Position numbers and translations under genes: made by a program. Shown here piece after piece: positions 44,192 to 53,353 of a stretch of DNA of 64,000 bases; the stretch's first letter is position 1, and every line of letters begins with the position of its first letter. The notes beneath the pieces are model-generated. The model saw only the letters and a list, made by a program, of their open reading frames with translations. It did not search any database and had not been told where the DNA came from. Source of the DNA: Saprospiraceae bacterium (lineage in GTDB: Bacteria; Bacteroidota; Bacteroidia; Chitinophagales; Saprospiraceae); contig JAHDFP010000002.1 of assembly GCA_020628095.1 (NCBI GenBank), positions 1-64,000 of the forward strand, written 5' to 3'.

Positions 44192-47100
44192 CTACATTTT
44201 AATAAATCTTCTTACCCCTACTTGTTGATCTTTAGTGGTAAATACCAAGTTATAAGGACCAGCGAGCAAACTCATGACATCTATGGTCTCGGAGAATTTT
44301 CGCATCATGATTGATTTACCAGTCATATCGAATATGGATATCTCTGATATGTCTGCCGTGCTTTTTATATTTAAGATGTCTGACACAGGGTCAGGAAATA
44401 TCTTTACCTCATCGGTTAAGACATTTAGATTTTCAGTACTGACTGTACTACCAAAATTTATATAGTCTATAAGAGTTACGTCATAGTCCAAAAAGCCAAA
44501 GCCAAAAACTCCAACCCCTGTAAAGTTTAAAAACTTGATCTTAACGGTGCCCTTAAAATTAGGTGCGAAGTCAATAATATGATTAACAACTTGCCCTTCT
44601 TGTTGACCACCAATAACTTTTTTTCCTTGATCACTTCCGTCCCATGATACTTCTATACTGCTACTGTAATCGGACAAGATATCAAGGTTGTCATTTCTAT
44701 ATTGGATCATGTCGAAATCAATTTTAGGATTAGTAACACCTGCGTAGTCTACACATGCTATGAGCTCAGTCACTATAGGCGAGAAAAATCCTCCCACTTC
44801 ACTATCAAAATTTTCATCAGGATTGATACACAAACGACCTATTGCATCTTCAAAAGATCCAGTAGAGTAAAAGTGACCGTCCCCTTCATGCTTGGTTGTG
44901 CCAAATTGACTAAAGAAGCCTTCATCTGCAAAGTAAAGATGATTACTATTGAGGTCTCTATCAGAATTGAAATCGTTAATATAGTCAGCGGGAATAGTTT
45001 GTAATACTAGAATTTCAATATCAGTAGAGTTGTTAAGAGGATTAGGATCTGAATCATAAGTAGCTCTTACTATTGCATCCGATGAAGACTGAAAACCATG
45101 TAAGATATTACGACTTATGTTAATCTCTGAACCTGCAAGGAGGTTATTTCCAAGTATATAATTCTCTTTGTAGATTGTATCGAAAGTTAAACTCTTAAGT
45201 ACTGCAATTTCTATGATTTGTGGTGCTTCTATAGTTTCGCAACTTTGGTTGGATAGATTTATTATGAGATTTGTACTATCCGAAAAACATTCAATATTTC
45301 CAGTAGTTGCAGATATTCTCAGGTCGTTTTCAGTAAATTCATTAGCAACGATAAAACCATCTATTGCATCATTGGTTTCATTTTCATCTATTTCATAAAC
45401 GATAAAAACTTCAAAATCTGCGAATGGTTCTTCGATCATAATAGCATCTTCTATGACGAAACTATTAGATCTACCCACTGGGATTATTTCATCTATAGAT
45501 AATATACTTTCCAAGTTTCCATCTATTGAAAGTCCCACCCTTGCCGATTCAACGGTCGGGTTGTAATCTTCTTTGCCTTCATTAGTTATAGTAAACTCAA
45601 AATCTACCGCATTGTCATATCCACATACTTCTACAAAGCTTTCGCTTATTATACTAAGATCGTGACTTACCATAGTGCTGTCTCCAGTTCCTGTGCCATC
45701 GTCCACCTCATAAGGCAACCCGACTGATTTCCATGCTTCCGAAATATTAAAGATCATATCTGTATCCCCATCAAAGTATTCCTCAGCTGCAAGTAAAGAA
45801 GCATTATAATAATCATTATAATCACTACTTGGATTGAGGTAATGTCTATTGGTGAAAAAAATGAATTTGGATGCTTCTATTACACCGAGAGCAGATACAG
45901 AATAATCCTGATTGTCATAGTTAGTTCCAGTGGCGCCATCTGATAACCTTACGAAGTAAAGATTACCGACAGCACTATTGGTATGTACTCCAGCGCCATC
46001 TACCCATAAAGAACCTTTATAATATGATGGGTCTTCTACTTGTTCTGGATCATCCATAATACGGAAAGGAGTCAATTCTTGGTATAGAGCGAATTTGTTG
46101 CCAAGACCCCAGCTAAAGTTGTCTCGATCAATGTGGTATTCGTAAGCCTTACCCATTACATCGGCCATGCTTTCATTGATTGCTCCCGATTCGCCAGAAT
46201 ATATAAGCTGAGAAGTATAGTCGATTATGCCATGCATAAATTCATGCGCCAAAACATCTGCAGTTACCAGTGGGCCATAATTACAGTTGCCTGCCCCAAA
46301 AGTTGCTCTTTCTTGATTCCAAAACGCATTGACTAAATCACTGCCGTCATTAATTATAGTTACTATGAACGAACCGTTTTCGTCGTCTAATCCTAACCAA
46401 TTATAGTCATCTCTAAGTAAGTCGTAGTATCCAGCAGTTAGATATAAAGCATCTACCGCAACTTCATCTTGAGTTTCGTTAGTAAGATTAAAATGCGTAC
46501 TCGTACTAATAAATTCTGTACTGTCAGCTCCTTCTATAATTATTCCATCTCTACCGCGAGTTGGGTCATGTAATACATATTGATCAGGAGCTATGGAATC
46601 CACTGTAATGTTCTGTTCTCCATAGTATTTAGTTACTCCAGTACCAGGCACACCATTATGCTCATGTAATGATATTTTATTTATTAACTCACCCGTATGA
46701 GCATCAATAAAAAATGAGAATGCTTTATGATTGGAGTGTTCATGCAAGTCAATTTTGTAGCAGAGAGAATACTCACCTGAAAATTGTGGAAATTTTTGAT
46801 CGACAATTACTATCTCTGTTTTGTCCAGATGACAATTTTTAGAATTCATGAGCATTTTAGCTTGACGAACTGCGCTGCTCAATTCTGTAGAAGGCGTTGT
46901 GACTAATTCCAATTGTGGCAGAAATGTGCCGTTAGCAGTTATGGTTATATTGTTTTTATCATGAACAATATATTTCTGACCATATACTTTGATTCCTTTG
47001 TAATACTGATGAAAATGATTGTGTACATAATTGTTTTTACCAATGCTTTGATTAGAAAGCCTCATTTCATCATCATTGGATAGACCCATTTCAAGGCCCT

Positions 47101-47254
47101 TTTTTTTAAAGAAGTTTTTATGAGAGATTTTCTGATCAAAATTTTTGTAGGTACTAAAATTTTGAATAATGTTTTTTTTGGAATAATCACTCACTTGAGA
47201 GAACAAGGACGAGGCAAAAAAAGATAAGTAGATAAGCAGAAGTATTCTATTCAT
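44192..47254 (-). CDS. Secreted M4 (thermolysin-like) metallopeptidase with T9SS sorting domain
   Basis: 1020 aa. In order: a signal peptide (cleavage near LFSQ), an FTP/PepSY propeptide (~25-200), and an M4 catalytic domain (~205-520) with zinc motif HEFMH (His 337, Glu 338, His 341) and third ligand Glu 361 in GAINESMAD. Further regions include CARDB-like Ig domains (~530-770), a jelly-roll-like domain, and a T9SS type A C-terminal domain (~945-1020; VKIFPDPVSDILNIKS, ISIFDMTGKSI). It is predicted to be exported through T9SS and processed from a zymogen. The -7-like box and inverted repeat upstream are listed separately. Confidence 0.92.
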   Translation of the reverse strand: MNRILLLIYLSFFASSLFSQVSDYSKKNIIQNFSTYKNFDQKISHKNFFKKKGLEMGLSNDDEMRLSNQSIGKNNYVHNHFHQYYKGIKVYGQKYIVHDKNNITITANGTFLPQLELVTTPSTELSSAVRQAKMLMNSKNCHLDKTEIVIVDQKFPQFSGEYSLCYKIDLHEHSNHKAFSFFIDAHTGELINKISLHEHNGVPGTGVTKYYGEQNITVDSIAPDQYVLHDPTRGRDGIIIEGADSTEFISTSTHFNLTNETQDEVAVDALYLTAGYYDLLRDDYNWLGLDDENGSFIVTIINDGSDLVNAFWNQERATFGAGNCNYGPLVTADVLAHEFMHGIIDYTSQLIYSGESGAINESMADVMGKAYEYHIDRDNFSWGLGNKFALYQELTPFRIMDDPEQVEDPSYYKGSLWVDGAGVHTNSAVGNLYFVRLSDGATGTNYDNQDYSVSALGVIEASKFIFFTNRHYLNPSSDYNDYYNASLLAAEEYFDGDTDMIFNISEAWKSVGLPYEVDDGTGTGDSTMVSHDLSIISESFVEVCGYDNAVDFEFTITNEGKEDYNPTVESARVGLSIDGNLESILSIDEIIPVGRSNSFVIEDAIMIEEPFADFEVFIVYEIDENETNDAIDGFIVANEFTENDLRISATTGNIECFSDSTNLIINLSNQSCETIEAPQIIEIAVLKSLTFDTIYKENYILGNNLLAGSEINISRNILHGFQSSSDAIVRATYDSDPNPLNNSTDIEILVLQTIPADYINDFNSDRDLNSNHLYFADEGFFSQFGTTKHEGDGHFYSTGSFEDAIGRLCINPDENFDSEVGGFFSPIVTELIACVDYAGVTNPKIDFDMIQYRNDNLDILSDYSSSIEVSWDGSDQGKKVIGGQQEGQVVNHIIDFAPNFKGTVKIKFLNFTGVGVFGFGFLDYDVTLIDYINFGSTVSTENLNVLTDEVKIFPDPVSDILNIKSTADISEISIFDMTGKSIMMRKFSETIDVMSLLAGPYNLVFTTKDQQVGVRRFIKM

Positions 47255-47261
47255 GATATTC

Positions 47262-47331
47262 GTATTAAGTTTAGACTCGTAAGTATAATCGAAAAATACG
47301 TAAAGAAGCTAATTGGTTCTAGACTTAATAC
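47262..47331. repeat. 14-bp inverted repeat flanking the M4 peptidase promoter region
   Basis: GTATTAAGTTTAGA at 47262-47275 and TCTAGACTTAATAC at 47318-47331 are reverse complements except for one position. The 42-base interval holds TATTTTTC on the minus strand, near the TAnnTTTG consensus and pointing at the M4 gene 7 bases away from the left arm. It could be an invertible promoter segment, an operator pair or a hairpin. Confidence 0.5.
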
Positions 47332-47352
47332 TGTTTTAACAAGACAGATGCT

Positions 47353-47718
47353 CTATTTCTTTTTTCTTTTACTTGACTTGGCTAATGGATTGAAATCAAG
47401 ACATAACTGGATCCAGTACTCCAGATTAGCATCCGTATCTATACCTTCTGACCGTATAAAAACATAACCTTTCATCACCCGACCAGTAAAATCCATAGGT
47501 ATACAATGTTCTTTAGTCAGAGCCTCTTCATAATTATCAGGTCCTATGCGTGCCATAAGAAGGTCTTGGTTTAGTTTTTTCTCATAGTGTGTCCCACATA
47601 ACATCTTATCATCGACCATAAAACATAAGCCGCCCATCATACGCTTTTCTTGGTAGTCGTAAATTTTCCTTTGCAGGCATTGTCTTATTCTATCGGCGAT
47701 GTATTCGTTATAGGCCAT
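47353..47718 (-). CDS. TfoX/Sxy N-terminal domain protein
   Basis: 121 aa of the TfoX N-terminal domain: KRMMGGLCFMVDDKMLCG, an internal DLLMARIGPDNYEEAL segment, and MKGYVFIRSEGI. A Lys-rich tail is at the C-terminus. The domain occurs in the competence regulator Sxy but also in many stand-alone proteins without a known role, so competence should not be assumed. It is an isolated gene. Confidence 0.85.
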   Translation of the reverse strand: MAYNEYIADRIRQCLQRKIYDYQEKRMMGGLCFMVDDKMLCGTHYEKKLNQDLLMARIGPDNYEEALTKEHCIPMDFTGRVMKGYVFIRSEGIDTDANLEYWIQLCLDFNPLAKSSKRKKK

Positions 47719-47765
47719 GGCAAATTTTGATTTAATGAACTTATCTATTATAACAAATCTTCTTT

Positions 47766-48800
47766 CTAAAAATCAATATATATGCTAGACAGGATTCCGT
47801 AGTTAATTATTTTGGTAGGTATGACAGGGAGGTATTCAAAGTCAAAATTAGCCTTCGCTTGAATCCCTAAGTATATATTCTTATGTACGACCAATCTTAT
47901 ACCTGCTGTATAAGAAGGTGAGAAAAGCCCTATGGCCACGTGTGGTCTGAGTTTGGATAAGTTAGGCCATTCGTATCCTATCTGAAGATGGTAATCAAAA
48001 TCGGATATTTTTCTGCCTTCACTATTTTCTACTCTGGCATAAAGTAATCCCGTAGATAAAAAGATTCTTTCGTTGATACGGGGTGATCTGATATAAGCAA
48101 AAGCACCGAATTGTGGGAAAATAGAGTTAGAGGTTGGTTCTAGTATTTTGTAATTAGCAAGGCCTAGTAGCCCTTCCAGATTTACTTTTATTATCGGTCG
48201 TAACCTTTCGTATATGATGCACTCGTAGTCCTCGCATATTTGTTCGTGGTAATCTTGGGCTAGATTAATTAGATTTATATGACCTGGTTTTCTGACGGCA
48301 TTTATTCTATCAGTAAAATTATCGGCATCACGCATATAATGATTCAGTAAGCCGATGTGTTGATTGGTTCTAAATTTGATGGGCTTACCTTCCTTGTTTT
48401 TTTTGATTCCTTCTTCGAAAGGCAACTCTATGAGCTCAGCGTCTTTTTTTTCTATAAAATAGCGATCGTCTTTTTCACTTCTTAAGTAGTAAATGTTTAC
48501 TTCTCCTTTTATCAGAAACTCCAGAAAGACTGGCTTATTATCGATTACCTTAGAGATATAATACTTGCCATCAATAAAACGATAGGCTTTGATATCTGTT
48601 GGCTTCAGTTCTTTTGTATTTCCATTTGCATTTTTGAGAATACAAATCTTGCTCATAGCCAGATCTCTTCTGTAATCTATTTTGCCACAAATGGTGTCGT
48701 GAGAGAGATCTATAACATACCCTGCTCTGAAATCATTTTGAGCATGACTAGAAATAGAAATGAGTAGAAAGACTAATAGAAGGATGTTTATAATTTTCAT
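47766..48800 (-). CDS. Probable outer-membrane beta-barrel protein of unknown function
   Basis: 344 aa. A signal peptide (cleavage near ISSHAQ) precedes an N-terminal domain (~22-150) with GYVIDLSHDTICGKIDYR and IKAYRFIDGKYYISK, a layout seen in Bacteroidota proteins that report on outer-membrane composition. The C-terminal half alternates short beta strands (VNLEGLLGLANYKI, RPHVAIGLFSPSYTAGIRLV, INYGILSSIYIDF) ending in an aromatic residue, typical of a small barrel. No family is recognised. Confidence 0.72.
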   Translation of the reverse strand: MKIINILLLVFLLISISSHAQNDFRAGYVIDLSHDTICGKIDYRRDLAMSKICILKNANGNTKELKPTDIKAYRFIDGKYYISKVIDNKPVFLEFLIKGEVNIYYLRSEKDDRYFIEKKDAELIELPFEEGIKKNKEGKPIKFRTNQHIGLLNHYMRDADNFTDRINAVRKPGHINLINLAQDYHEQICEDYECIIYERLRPIIKVNLEGLLGLANYKILEPTSNSIFPQFGAFAYIRSPRINERIFLSTGLLYARVENSEGRKISDFDYHLQIGYEWPNLSKLRPHVAIGLFSPSYTAGIRLVVHKNIYLGIQAKANFDFEYLPVIPTKIINYGILSSIYIDF

Positions 48801-48837
48801 ATTGACAAGATAATAAAAATTGTAATCGACTATTAGT

Positions 48838-49368
48838 CTAGTAACTCACCTGCACCTCAGGATTATCTATCCACTTACTCCACTTTTTATTATAACCATG
48901 TACTGCATTAGTCGGACTATCTCGGAAGTCATGTAAGGTGTAATTGCGGTTAGCCCACTCGAAGATGCTGCCGTATAGATTGTATACGTTGCTGTAGCCC
49001 ATGCTTGTAAGTTTCTCGCCTATTTTTTCGCTGCGATATCCGATAGAGCAGTAGAGAATTATTTTTTGATCTTTGTCCATATTTTCTACAGCTGAGAAAT
49101 CTGGTTTTTCGTATCCGACATATTTGGCAGTCGGGATGTGGCTGGTCATGTATTCTTCTGCTTCTCTGGCATCCAATATGATATATGCATCCATATTCTC
49201 ATGGAGTTCGTCTACCGTGATGAGTGGAATAGATTCGTCCAGATATTTGTCTATGACTTTGGCGAATTTTGGATTTACGACTCTTGATACCGTAGCGGTT
49301 TCTTGTGCAAGAACATAAGATTGAGTGTATAAGAGAATACTCAGTATGATTGTCAGGCGCATTGTCAT
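48838..49368 (-). CDS. Secreted rhodanese-like protein
   Basis: 176 aa with a signal peptide (cleavage near VLAQ). The rhodanese domain (~55-160) has DELHENMDAYIILDAREAEE and an active-site loop CSIGYRSEK with catalytic Cys. It likely transfers sulfur or acts as a thiol sensor in the periplasm. Its start is 2 bases from the end of mvaD on the same strand, so the two are cotranscribed, an odd pairing of an isoprenoid enzyme with a periplasmic protein. Confidence 0.87.
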   Translation of the reverse strand: MTMRLTIILSILLYTQSYVLAQETATVSRVVNPKFAKVIDKYLDESIPLITVDELHENMDAYIILDAREAEEYMTSHIPTAKYVGYEKPDFSAVENMDKDQKIILYCSIGYRSEKIGEKLTSMGYSNVYNLYGSIFEWANRNYTLHDFRDSPTNAVHGYNKKWSKWIDNPEVQVSY

Positions 49369-49369
49369 A

Positions 49370-50419
49370 TCAGTTTATTTTTGTAGGTCCATTGCCGACT
49401 CGATCATCTATTATAAGTCCGTTAGCGCATAAGGGTCGTAGTTTGGATTTGAGTACTTTCACTTCTTCGACATAATGGTGCGGATATAATAAGTGAATAT
49501 TGGGTCCTGCATCCAATGTAAAATATACAGGGATGTTCTTTTCTTGGCGATAAGACTGTATGATCTTGATAGCTTCTACTGTATTAGGCTCTATCAATAA
49601 GTAAGGTGGATCGGAAGCCATCATCAGTGCATGTAAGGTCAATGCTTCTTTCTCTACGATGGCTCCAAAGGATGCGATATCTCCTTTTTGCATGGCATCG
49701 ATTATAGCCGTCAAGTGATTATGAGCCTGATCAAATCTAGTCTGACCATAGGGGTTGTTATCCATAAGCGCATGACCTGCTCTGGATGAGACAGATTTTT
49801 CTTTATCTGAGATGATAAGTATATCATCATGAAAGTTAAGAAACAGATCATCGATTGATTCGTGGTATGGGATAGCATAATCCTGACTTGTATCTTGTAT
49901 GGAATTATGTTGTCCCCAGATTGCTAGCTTAGGGAATACGGATCGGGAGGCACTGCCACTACCGAGTCTTGCCAGTACTGATGCCTTCTGTAGGTCTATA
50001 TTTTCCTCAGAATTTATTTGTCTGTCTATATCTAATAGGCACATTGCGAGAGCCGACATACTGGATGCCGACGAAGCGATACCAGAGGAGTGCGGAAAAG
50101 AGTTATGACTATCTATGGATAATTTCAGATTAGAGATCAGTGGAAAGATGTCGCTTATACTCTTCAGGTACTTTCTTATTTTTTCTGCGAAAGCTGGTTT
50201 TTCTTTCGACTCAAAACGAAAATAAAGTGCAATCTCTTCCTGAGGCTCGTCTATATATTCCCAATCTATCTTGGTCTCTGTATAGGCATGGGATAAGGTG
50301 AAGCTGATAGAGGGATTTTTTGGATATTGTCTGCCATACTTCCCCCAATATTTGACCAGCGCAATATTAGAAGGACTACGCCAGCATACGCTTCCACTTT
50401 TGACAGGATTGTTTTCCAA
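49370..50419 (-). CDS. mvaD: Diphosphomevalonate decarboxylase
   Basis: 349-aa GHMP-superfamily enzyme that decarboxylates mevalonate 5-diphosphate to IPP using ATP. Signatures are WRSPSNIALVKYWGKYGRQY, SHNSFPHSSGIASSASSMSA (ATP loop), GSGSASRSVF, and a Lys/Asp-containing DAGPNIHLLYP near the C-terminus. The start is TTG, 3 bases after the DUF4294 stop; no ATG is better placed. It completes the pathway with the kinase, reductase and isomerase at 21-24.6 kb, though at a separate locus. Confidence 0.94.
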   Translation of the reverse strand: MENNPVKSGSVCWRSPSNIALVKYWGKYGRQYPKNPSISFTLSHAYTETKIDWEYIDEPQEEIALYFRFESKEKPAFAEKIRKYLKSISDIFPLISNLKLSIDSHNSFPHSSGIASSASSMSALAMCLLDIDRQINSEENIDLQKASVLARLGSGSASRSVFPKLAIWGQHNSIQDTSQDYAIPYHESIDDLFLNFHDDILIISDKEKSVSSRAGHALMDNNPYGQTRFDQAHNHLTAIIDAMQKGDIASFGAIVEKEALTLHALMMASDPPYLLIEPNTVEAIKIIQSYRQEKNIPVYFTLDAGPNIHLLYPHHYVEEVKVLKSKLRPLCANGLIIDDRVGNGPTKIN

Positions 50420-50422
50420 GTA

Positions 50423-51118
50423 TTATTTGTTGTTAAGTTCGTCTTGTTTCATCTTGTAGGATACATCAAAGTCTTGTAGGACGGCATCTAATATTTCGTA
50501 TGTACCATATTCGTATCCTTCTTTGAGATCATAACTATAGAGCTTACTGGCATTATGCCAGTACATAGCCTGTAGTTTTCCACGTAGGGATTTGATCAGG
50601 TCGTACATATTCTTATCCAGTTCTTTTTCTATCATCTTGATAAGAATTTTACCCTGTAGTTTGGTCAGTTTTTTGAGAGGCTGTTCGAATTTGACCTTTA
50701 GCTCATTCTGCAGCTTTTTGATATGCTTTTTCCTTTTCCTCTTTTTCATGGTCTGCGTCGCATATTCTGTCTCTCGGAATATCTTGATGGCTTCTTTGGC
50801 GTAAGGATAGACATAAGCGGCATATCTCTTAAAGCGCATATACTTCTTGTAGTCTTCATCAGACTTGAAGGTGCGTAGAGAGGTGATGCTTATATCCTTG
50901 AGTTGGTCCATATAGATGGTGTCGCCATCTTCTGTCACCATCGCTGTCATGACATAACCATCTATCGTCGTCTCAAACATTTCTAGATCATCAACGCACT
51001 CTGTTGTATCTACCTCGATTTCGTCCTCGCAGTTTTCTTCTTCTACGAGGGGCTCTAGAGCAGATTCCTGAGCAACCAGCCCTGATGATATCATTAATAA
51101 TAGAATTAGATACTTCAT
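50423..51118 (-). CDS. DUF4294 family protein
   Basis: 231 aa. A signal peptide (cleavage near VAQESA) is followed by an acidic stretch and the DUF4294 core (~85-220) with YAAYVYPYAKEAIKIFRE and LVKSLRG-like IKSLRGKLQAMYWHNASKLY. The family is confined to Bacteroidota and its function is unknown. It is first in an operon with mvaD and the rhodanese gene (3-base and 1-base gaps). Confidence 0.88.
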   Translation of the reverse strand: MKYLILLLMISSGLVAQESALEPLVEEENCEDEIEVDTTECVDDLEMFETTIDGYVMTAMVTEDGDTIYMDQLKDISITSLRTFKSDEDYKKYMRFKRYAAYVYPYAKEAIKIFRETEYATQTMKKRKRKKHIKKLQNELKVKFEQPLKKLTKLQGKILIKMIEKELDKNMYDLIKSLRGKLQAMYWHNASKLYSYDLKEGYEYGTYEILDAVLQDFDVSYKMKQDELNNK

Positions 51119-51265
51119 AGATGTCGTTTTAAGAAAGTAAACTATTTACTGTTCTGTAAGACTAGGTTATTATTCAAAACGCTTTTTTTATAAATTAGTT
51201 ACACCATCTTTGTTATCATTTTCCCAAAAACAATGGGCATTCACAAAATTGACAAATAAAATACT

Positions 51266-51934
51266 TTGAATCAGGTCTTTAGAGGTTTTTCTCAGTTATT
51301 GGCTTTCTTTTTTCACCCCTTATTTGTGATTGTCTATGTTTTGATGCTTTTTTTGGTCATTAACCCTTATTTGTTTCCGTACAGACATGGTCGAGAATTC
51401 GGTGCCATATTGCTCATAGTGGCTTTTACGACCATCGTGATACCTGCGATATCCATATTACTCATGTACGGTACAGACCTTATTAAGTCTATCAAGCTAG
51501 ACGATAGCAAAGATAGAATAGGTCCGCTTATTGTTACCGCCGTCTCATACCTATGGCTTTTTCTCAATATCAGAACACATAGTGCGATACCTCCTATATT
51601 CAGTGCCTTCGTATTGGGGGCATTGATATCTATATGTATCGCTTTCTTCCTTAATAATTTTCATAAAATAAGTCTCCATGCTGTTGGCATGGGGGGTATG
51701 TTGGCCGCCTTGATTCACCTATTATGGATCAACGGACGTAGCTATACACAATTTACCTTTTTCCAAAGTTTCAATATCTCTATACACAACCTTTTCGTCA
51801 TTGTCATCCTTGTGATAATAAGTGGCTCGGTATTGTCCTCGCGACTCTATCTCAAGGCACACAACCTACAAGATGTATTAGGAGGTGCTTTGGTAGGTAT
51901 TGTCGGTCAAATTTTTGCACTAAAATTTTTCTAA
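51266..51934 (+). CDS. PAP2-related integral membrane protein
   Basis: 222 aa with about six transmembrane helices. Segments NFHKISLHAVGMGG and SRLYLKAHNLQDVLGGALVG align with PAP2 phosphatase motifs, where SLHAxG carries an SxxxH core and AHxxxDVxxG the second His. The canonical first motif (KxxxxxxRP) is replaced by KLDDSKDRIGP, so activity is doubtful. The start is TTG, because stop codons and family context exclude an upstream start. It is 8 bases from dapD and probably in the same operon. Confidence 0.78.
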   Translation: MNQVFRGFSQLLAFFFHPLFVIVYVLMLFLVINPYLFPYRHGREFGAILLIVAFTTIVIPAISILLMYGTDLIKSIKLDDSKDRIGPLIVTAVSYLWLFLNIRTHSAIPPIFSAFVLGALISICIAFFLNNFHKISLHAVGMGGMLAALIHLLWINGRSYTQFTFFQSFNISIHNLFVIVILVIISGSVLSSRLYLKAHNLQDVLGGALVGIVGQIFALKFF

Positions 51935-51942
51935 TACGATAT

Positions 51943-52758
51943 ATGGAAGACATAAAAGATATAATAAATAAAGCCTATGATGATCGCACGCTCTTACAAT
52001 CTGCAGAGACGCAGTCGGCAGTAAGAGAGGTTATCTCACTACTGGACCAAGGAAAGGTGCGTGTATCAGAGTATGACGGTGAAAACTGGAATGTCAATCT
52101 GTGGATCAAAAAAGCGGTATCTCTATACTTTCCGATACAAAAAATGGAGACAATAGAGGTCGGTCCATTTGAGTTTCATGATAAGATTCCGCTCAAGAAA
52201 AATTTTGCAGAGGCGGGGGTGCGGGTCGTGCCTCATGCCATAGCACGATATGGATCATATCAGGAGAAGGGGGTTATCATGATGCCTTGTTATATTAATC
52301 TCGCGAGTTATGTAGGATCAGGCACGATGGTAGATACATGGGCGACGGTAGGTTCTGGTGCTCAGATAGGTCGTCACGTACACCTCTCGGGGGGCGTCGG
52401 CATAGGCGGTGTACTAGAGCCACCTCAGGCTAGTCCCACGATAATAGAGGATGGTTGTTTCGTCGGATCGAGATCGATAGTGGTGGAAGGTGTAAGGGTA
52501 AAAAAGGAAGCGGTACTAGGTGCTAATGTGGTCCTGACTAAATCCACACATATCATAGATGTCACAGGTGCAGAACCGATTACTTACAAAGGCGAGGTGC
52601 CAGAGAGATCTGTCGTTATCCCAGGGTCTTATGCCAAAGAATTTCCTGCGGGAACATATAATGTGTCCTGTGCATTAATAATAGGACAGAGAAAAGAAAG
52701 TACAAATCTCAAAACCTCACTCAATGAGGCACTCAGAGATTATAATGTTGCCGTCTAG
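51943..52758 (+). CDS. dapD: 2,3,4,5-tetrahydropyridine-2,6-dicarboxylate N-succinyltransferase
   Basis: 271 aa, normal family length. An N-terminal helical domain and a left-handed beta-helix of hexapeptide repeats (YVGSGTMVDTWATVGSGAQI, then GGVGIGGVLEPPQASPTIIE) are typical of DapD. It uses succinyl-CoA in meso-DAP and lysine synthesis, for peptidoglycan. It follows the PAP2-like gene closely. Confidence 0.96.
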   Translation: MEDIKDIINKAYDDRTLLQSAETQSAVREVISLLDQGKVRVSEYDGENWNVNLWIKKAVSLYFPIQKMETIEVGPFEFHDKIPLKKNFAEAGVRVVPHAIARYGSYQEKGVIMMPCYINLASYVGSGTMVDTWATVGSGAQIGRHVHLSGGVGIGGVLEPPQASPTIIEDGCFVGSRSIVVEGVRVKKEAVLGANVVLTKSTHIIDVTGAEPITYKGEVPERSVVIPGSYAKEFPAGTYNVSCALIIGQRKESTNLKTSLNEALRDYNVAV

Positions 52759-52867
52759 TTAATTATCTACGATTCTTTTCGTAATTTGTTAAAGTATTAA
52801 TAAGGAAAGGCCCAAAACTGGTATCTTTTTGCTGGATTATGGATACTTGTATCAACAAACAAGCATT

Positions 52868-53317
52868 ATGAATTTATTCAAAATATTAGCCTGTAGTATT
52901 TTTTTAGTGACATTCCAAAGCCAGCTTTTGGCTCAACCCCAGATTGTAGAATGGTCTTATGAGATCGTAGAAGACGAAGGAAGTCATCTACTAAGGATAA
53001 CGGGTCAGGTCAAAGAAGGGTGGTACATCTACTCTAAAGATACTGGAGAGGACGGGCCGATACCGACATCTATAGACATTGCAGCGAGTGACTTATATAC
53101 TGCTGATGGTGAGGTAGAAGAAAAATCATCACCGATCAAAGAGTATAGTGATTACTTTGAGATAGATATTGTCAAGTTTAAAGACGAGGCTGTTTTTGAG
53201 CAGCGACTAACACATTATGTGGAGGGAACTGTCGTAAGTGGGACGATAAGATATATGTGCTGCGATGACAAGCGATGCCTTCCGCCTAACACCATCCAAT
53301 TTGAGGTAAAAAGCTAA
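52868..53317 (+). CDS. Stand-alone DsbD N-terminal-domain-like secreted protein
   Basis: 149 aa from ATG 52868, which begins a signal peptide (MNLFKILACSIFLVTFQSQ); a TTG at 52829 would add 13 polar residues. The mature part is one DsbD-N (DsbC/TlpD-like) immunoglobulin domain with EGWYIYSKDTGEDGPIPTSI and the ending YMCCDDKRCLPP, the same as each N domain of the DsbD downstream. It is a likely periplasmic redox partner, shuttling electrons to or from DsbD, by inference. Confidence 0.8.
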   Translation: MNLFKILACSIFLVTFQSQLLAQPQIVEWSYEIVEDEGSHLLRITGQVKEGWYIYSKDTGEDGPIPTSIDIAASDLYTADGEVEEKSSPIKEYSDYFEIDIVKFKDEAVFEQRLTHYVEGTVVSGTIRYMCCDDKRCLPPNTIQFEVKS

Positions 53318-53322
53318 CTTTG
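53315..53322 (+). promoter_or_regulatory. dsbD promoter -7 box
   Basis: TAACTTTG, an exact TAnnTTTG, overlapping the stop codon of the preceding gene and 31 bases before the dsbD ATG. Confidence 0.45.
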
Positions 53323-53353
53323 CCACTTCCTAATTTCTTTTAATTCTATAACA

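Noticed and set aside
47353-47718. TfoX-like gene as evidence for natural competence
   Set aside because: The N-terminal TfoX domain occurs in many proteins unrelated to competence, and no other competence gene lies nearby.
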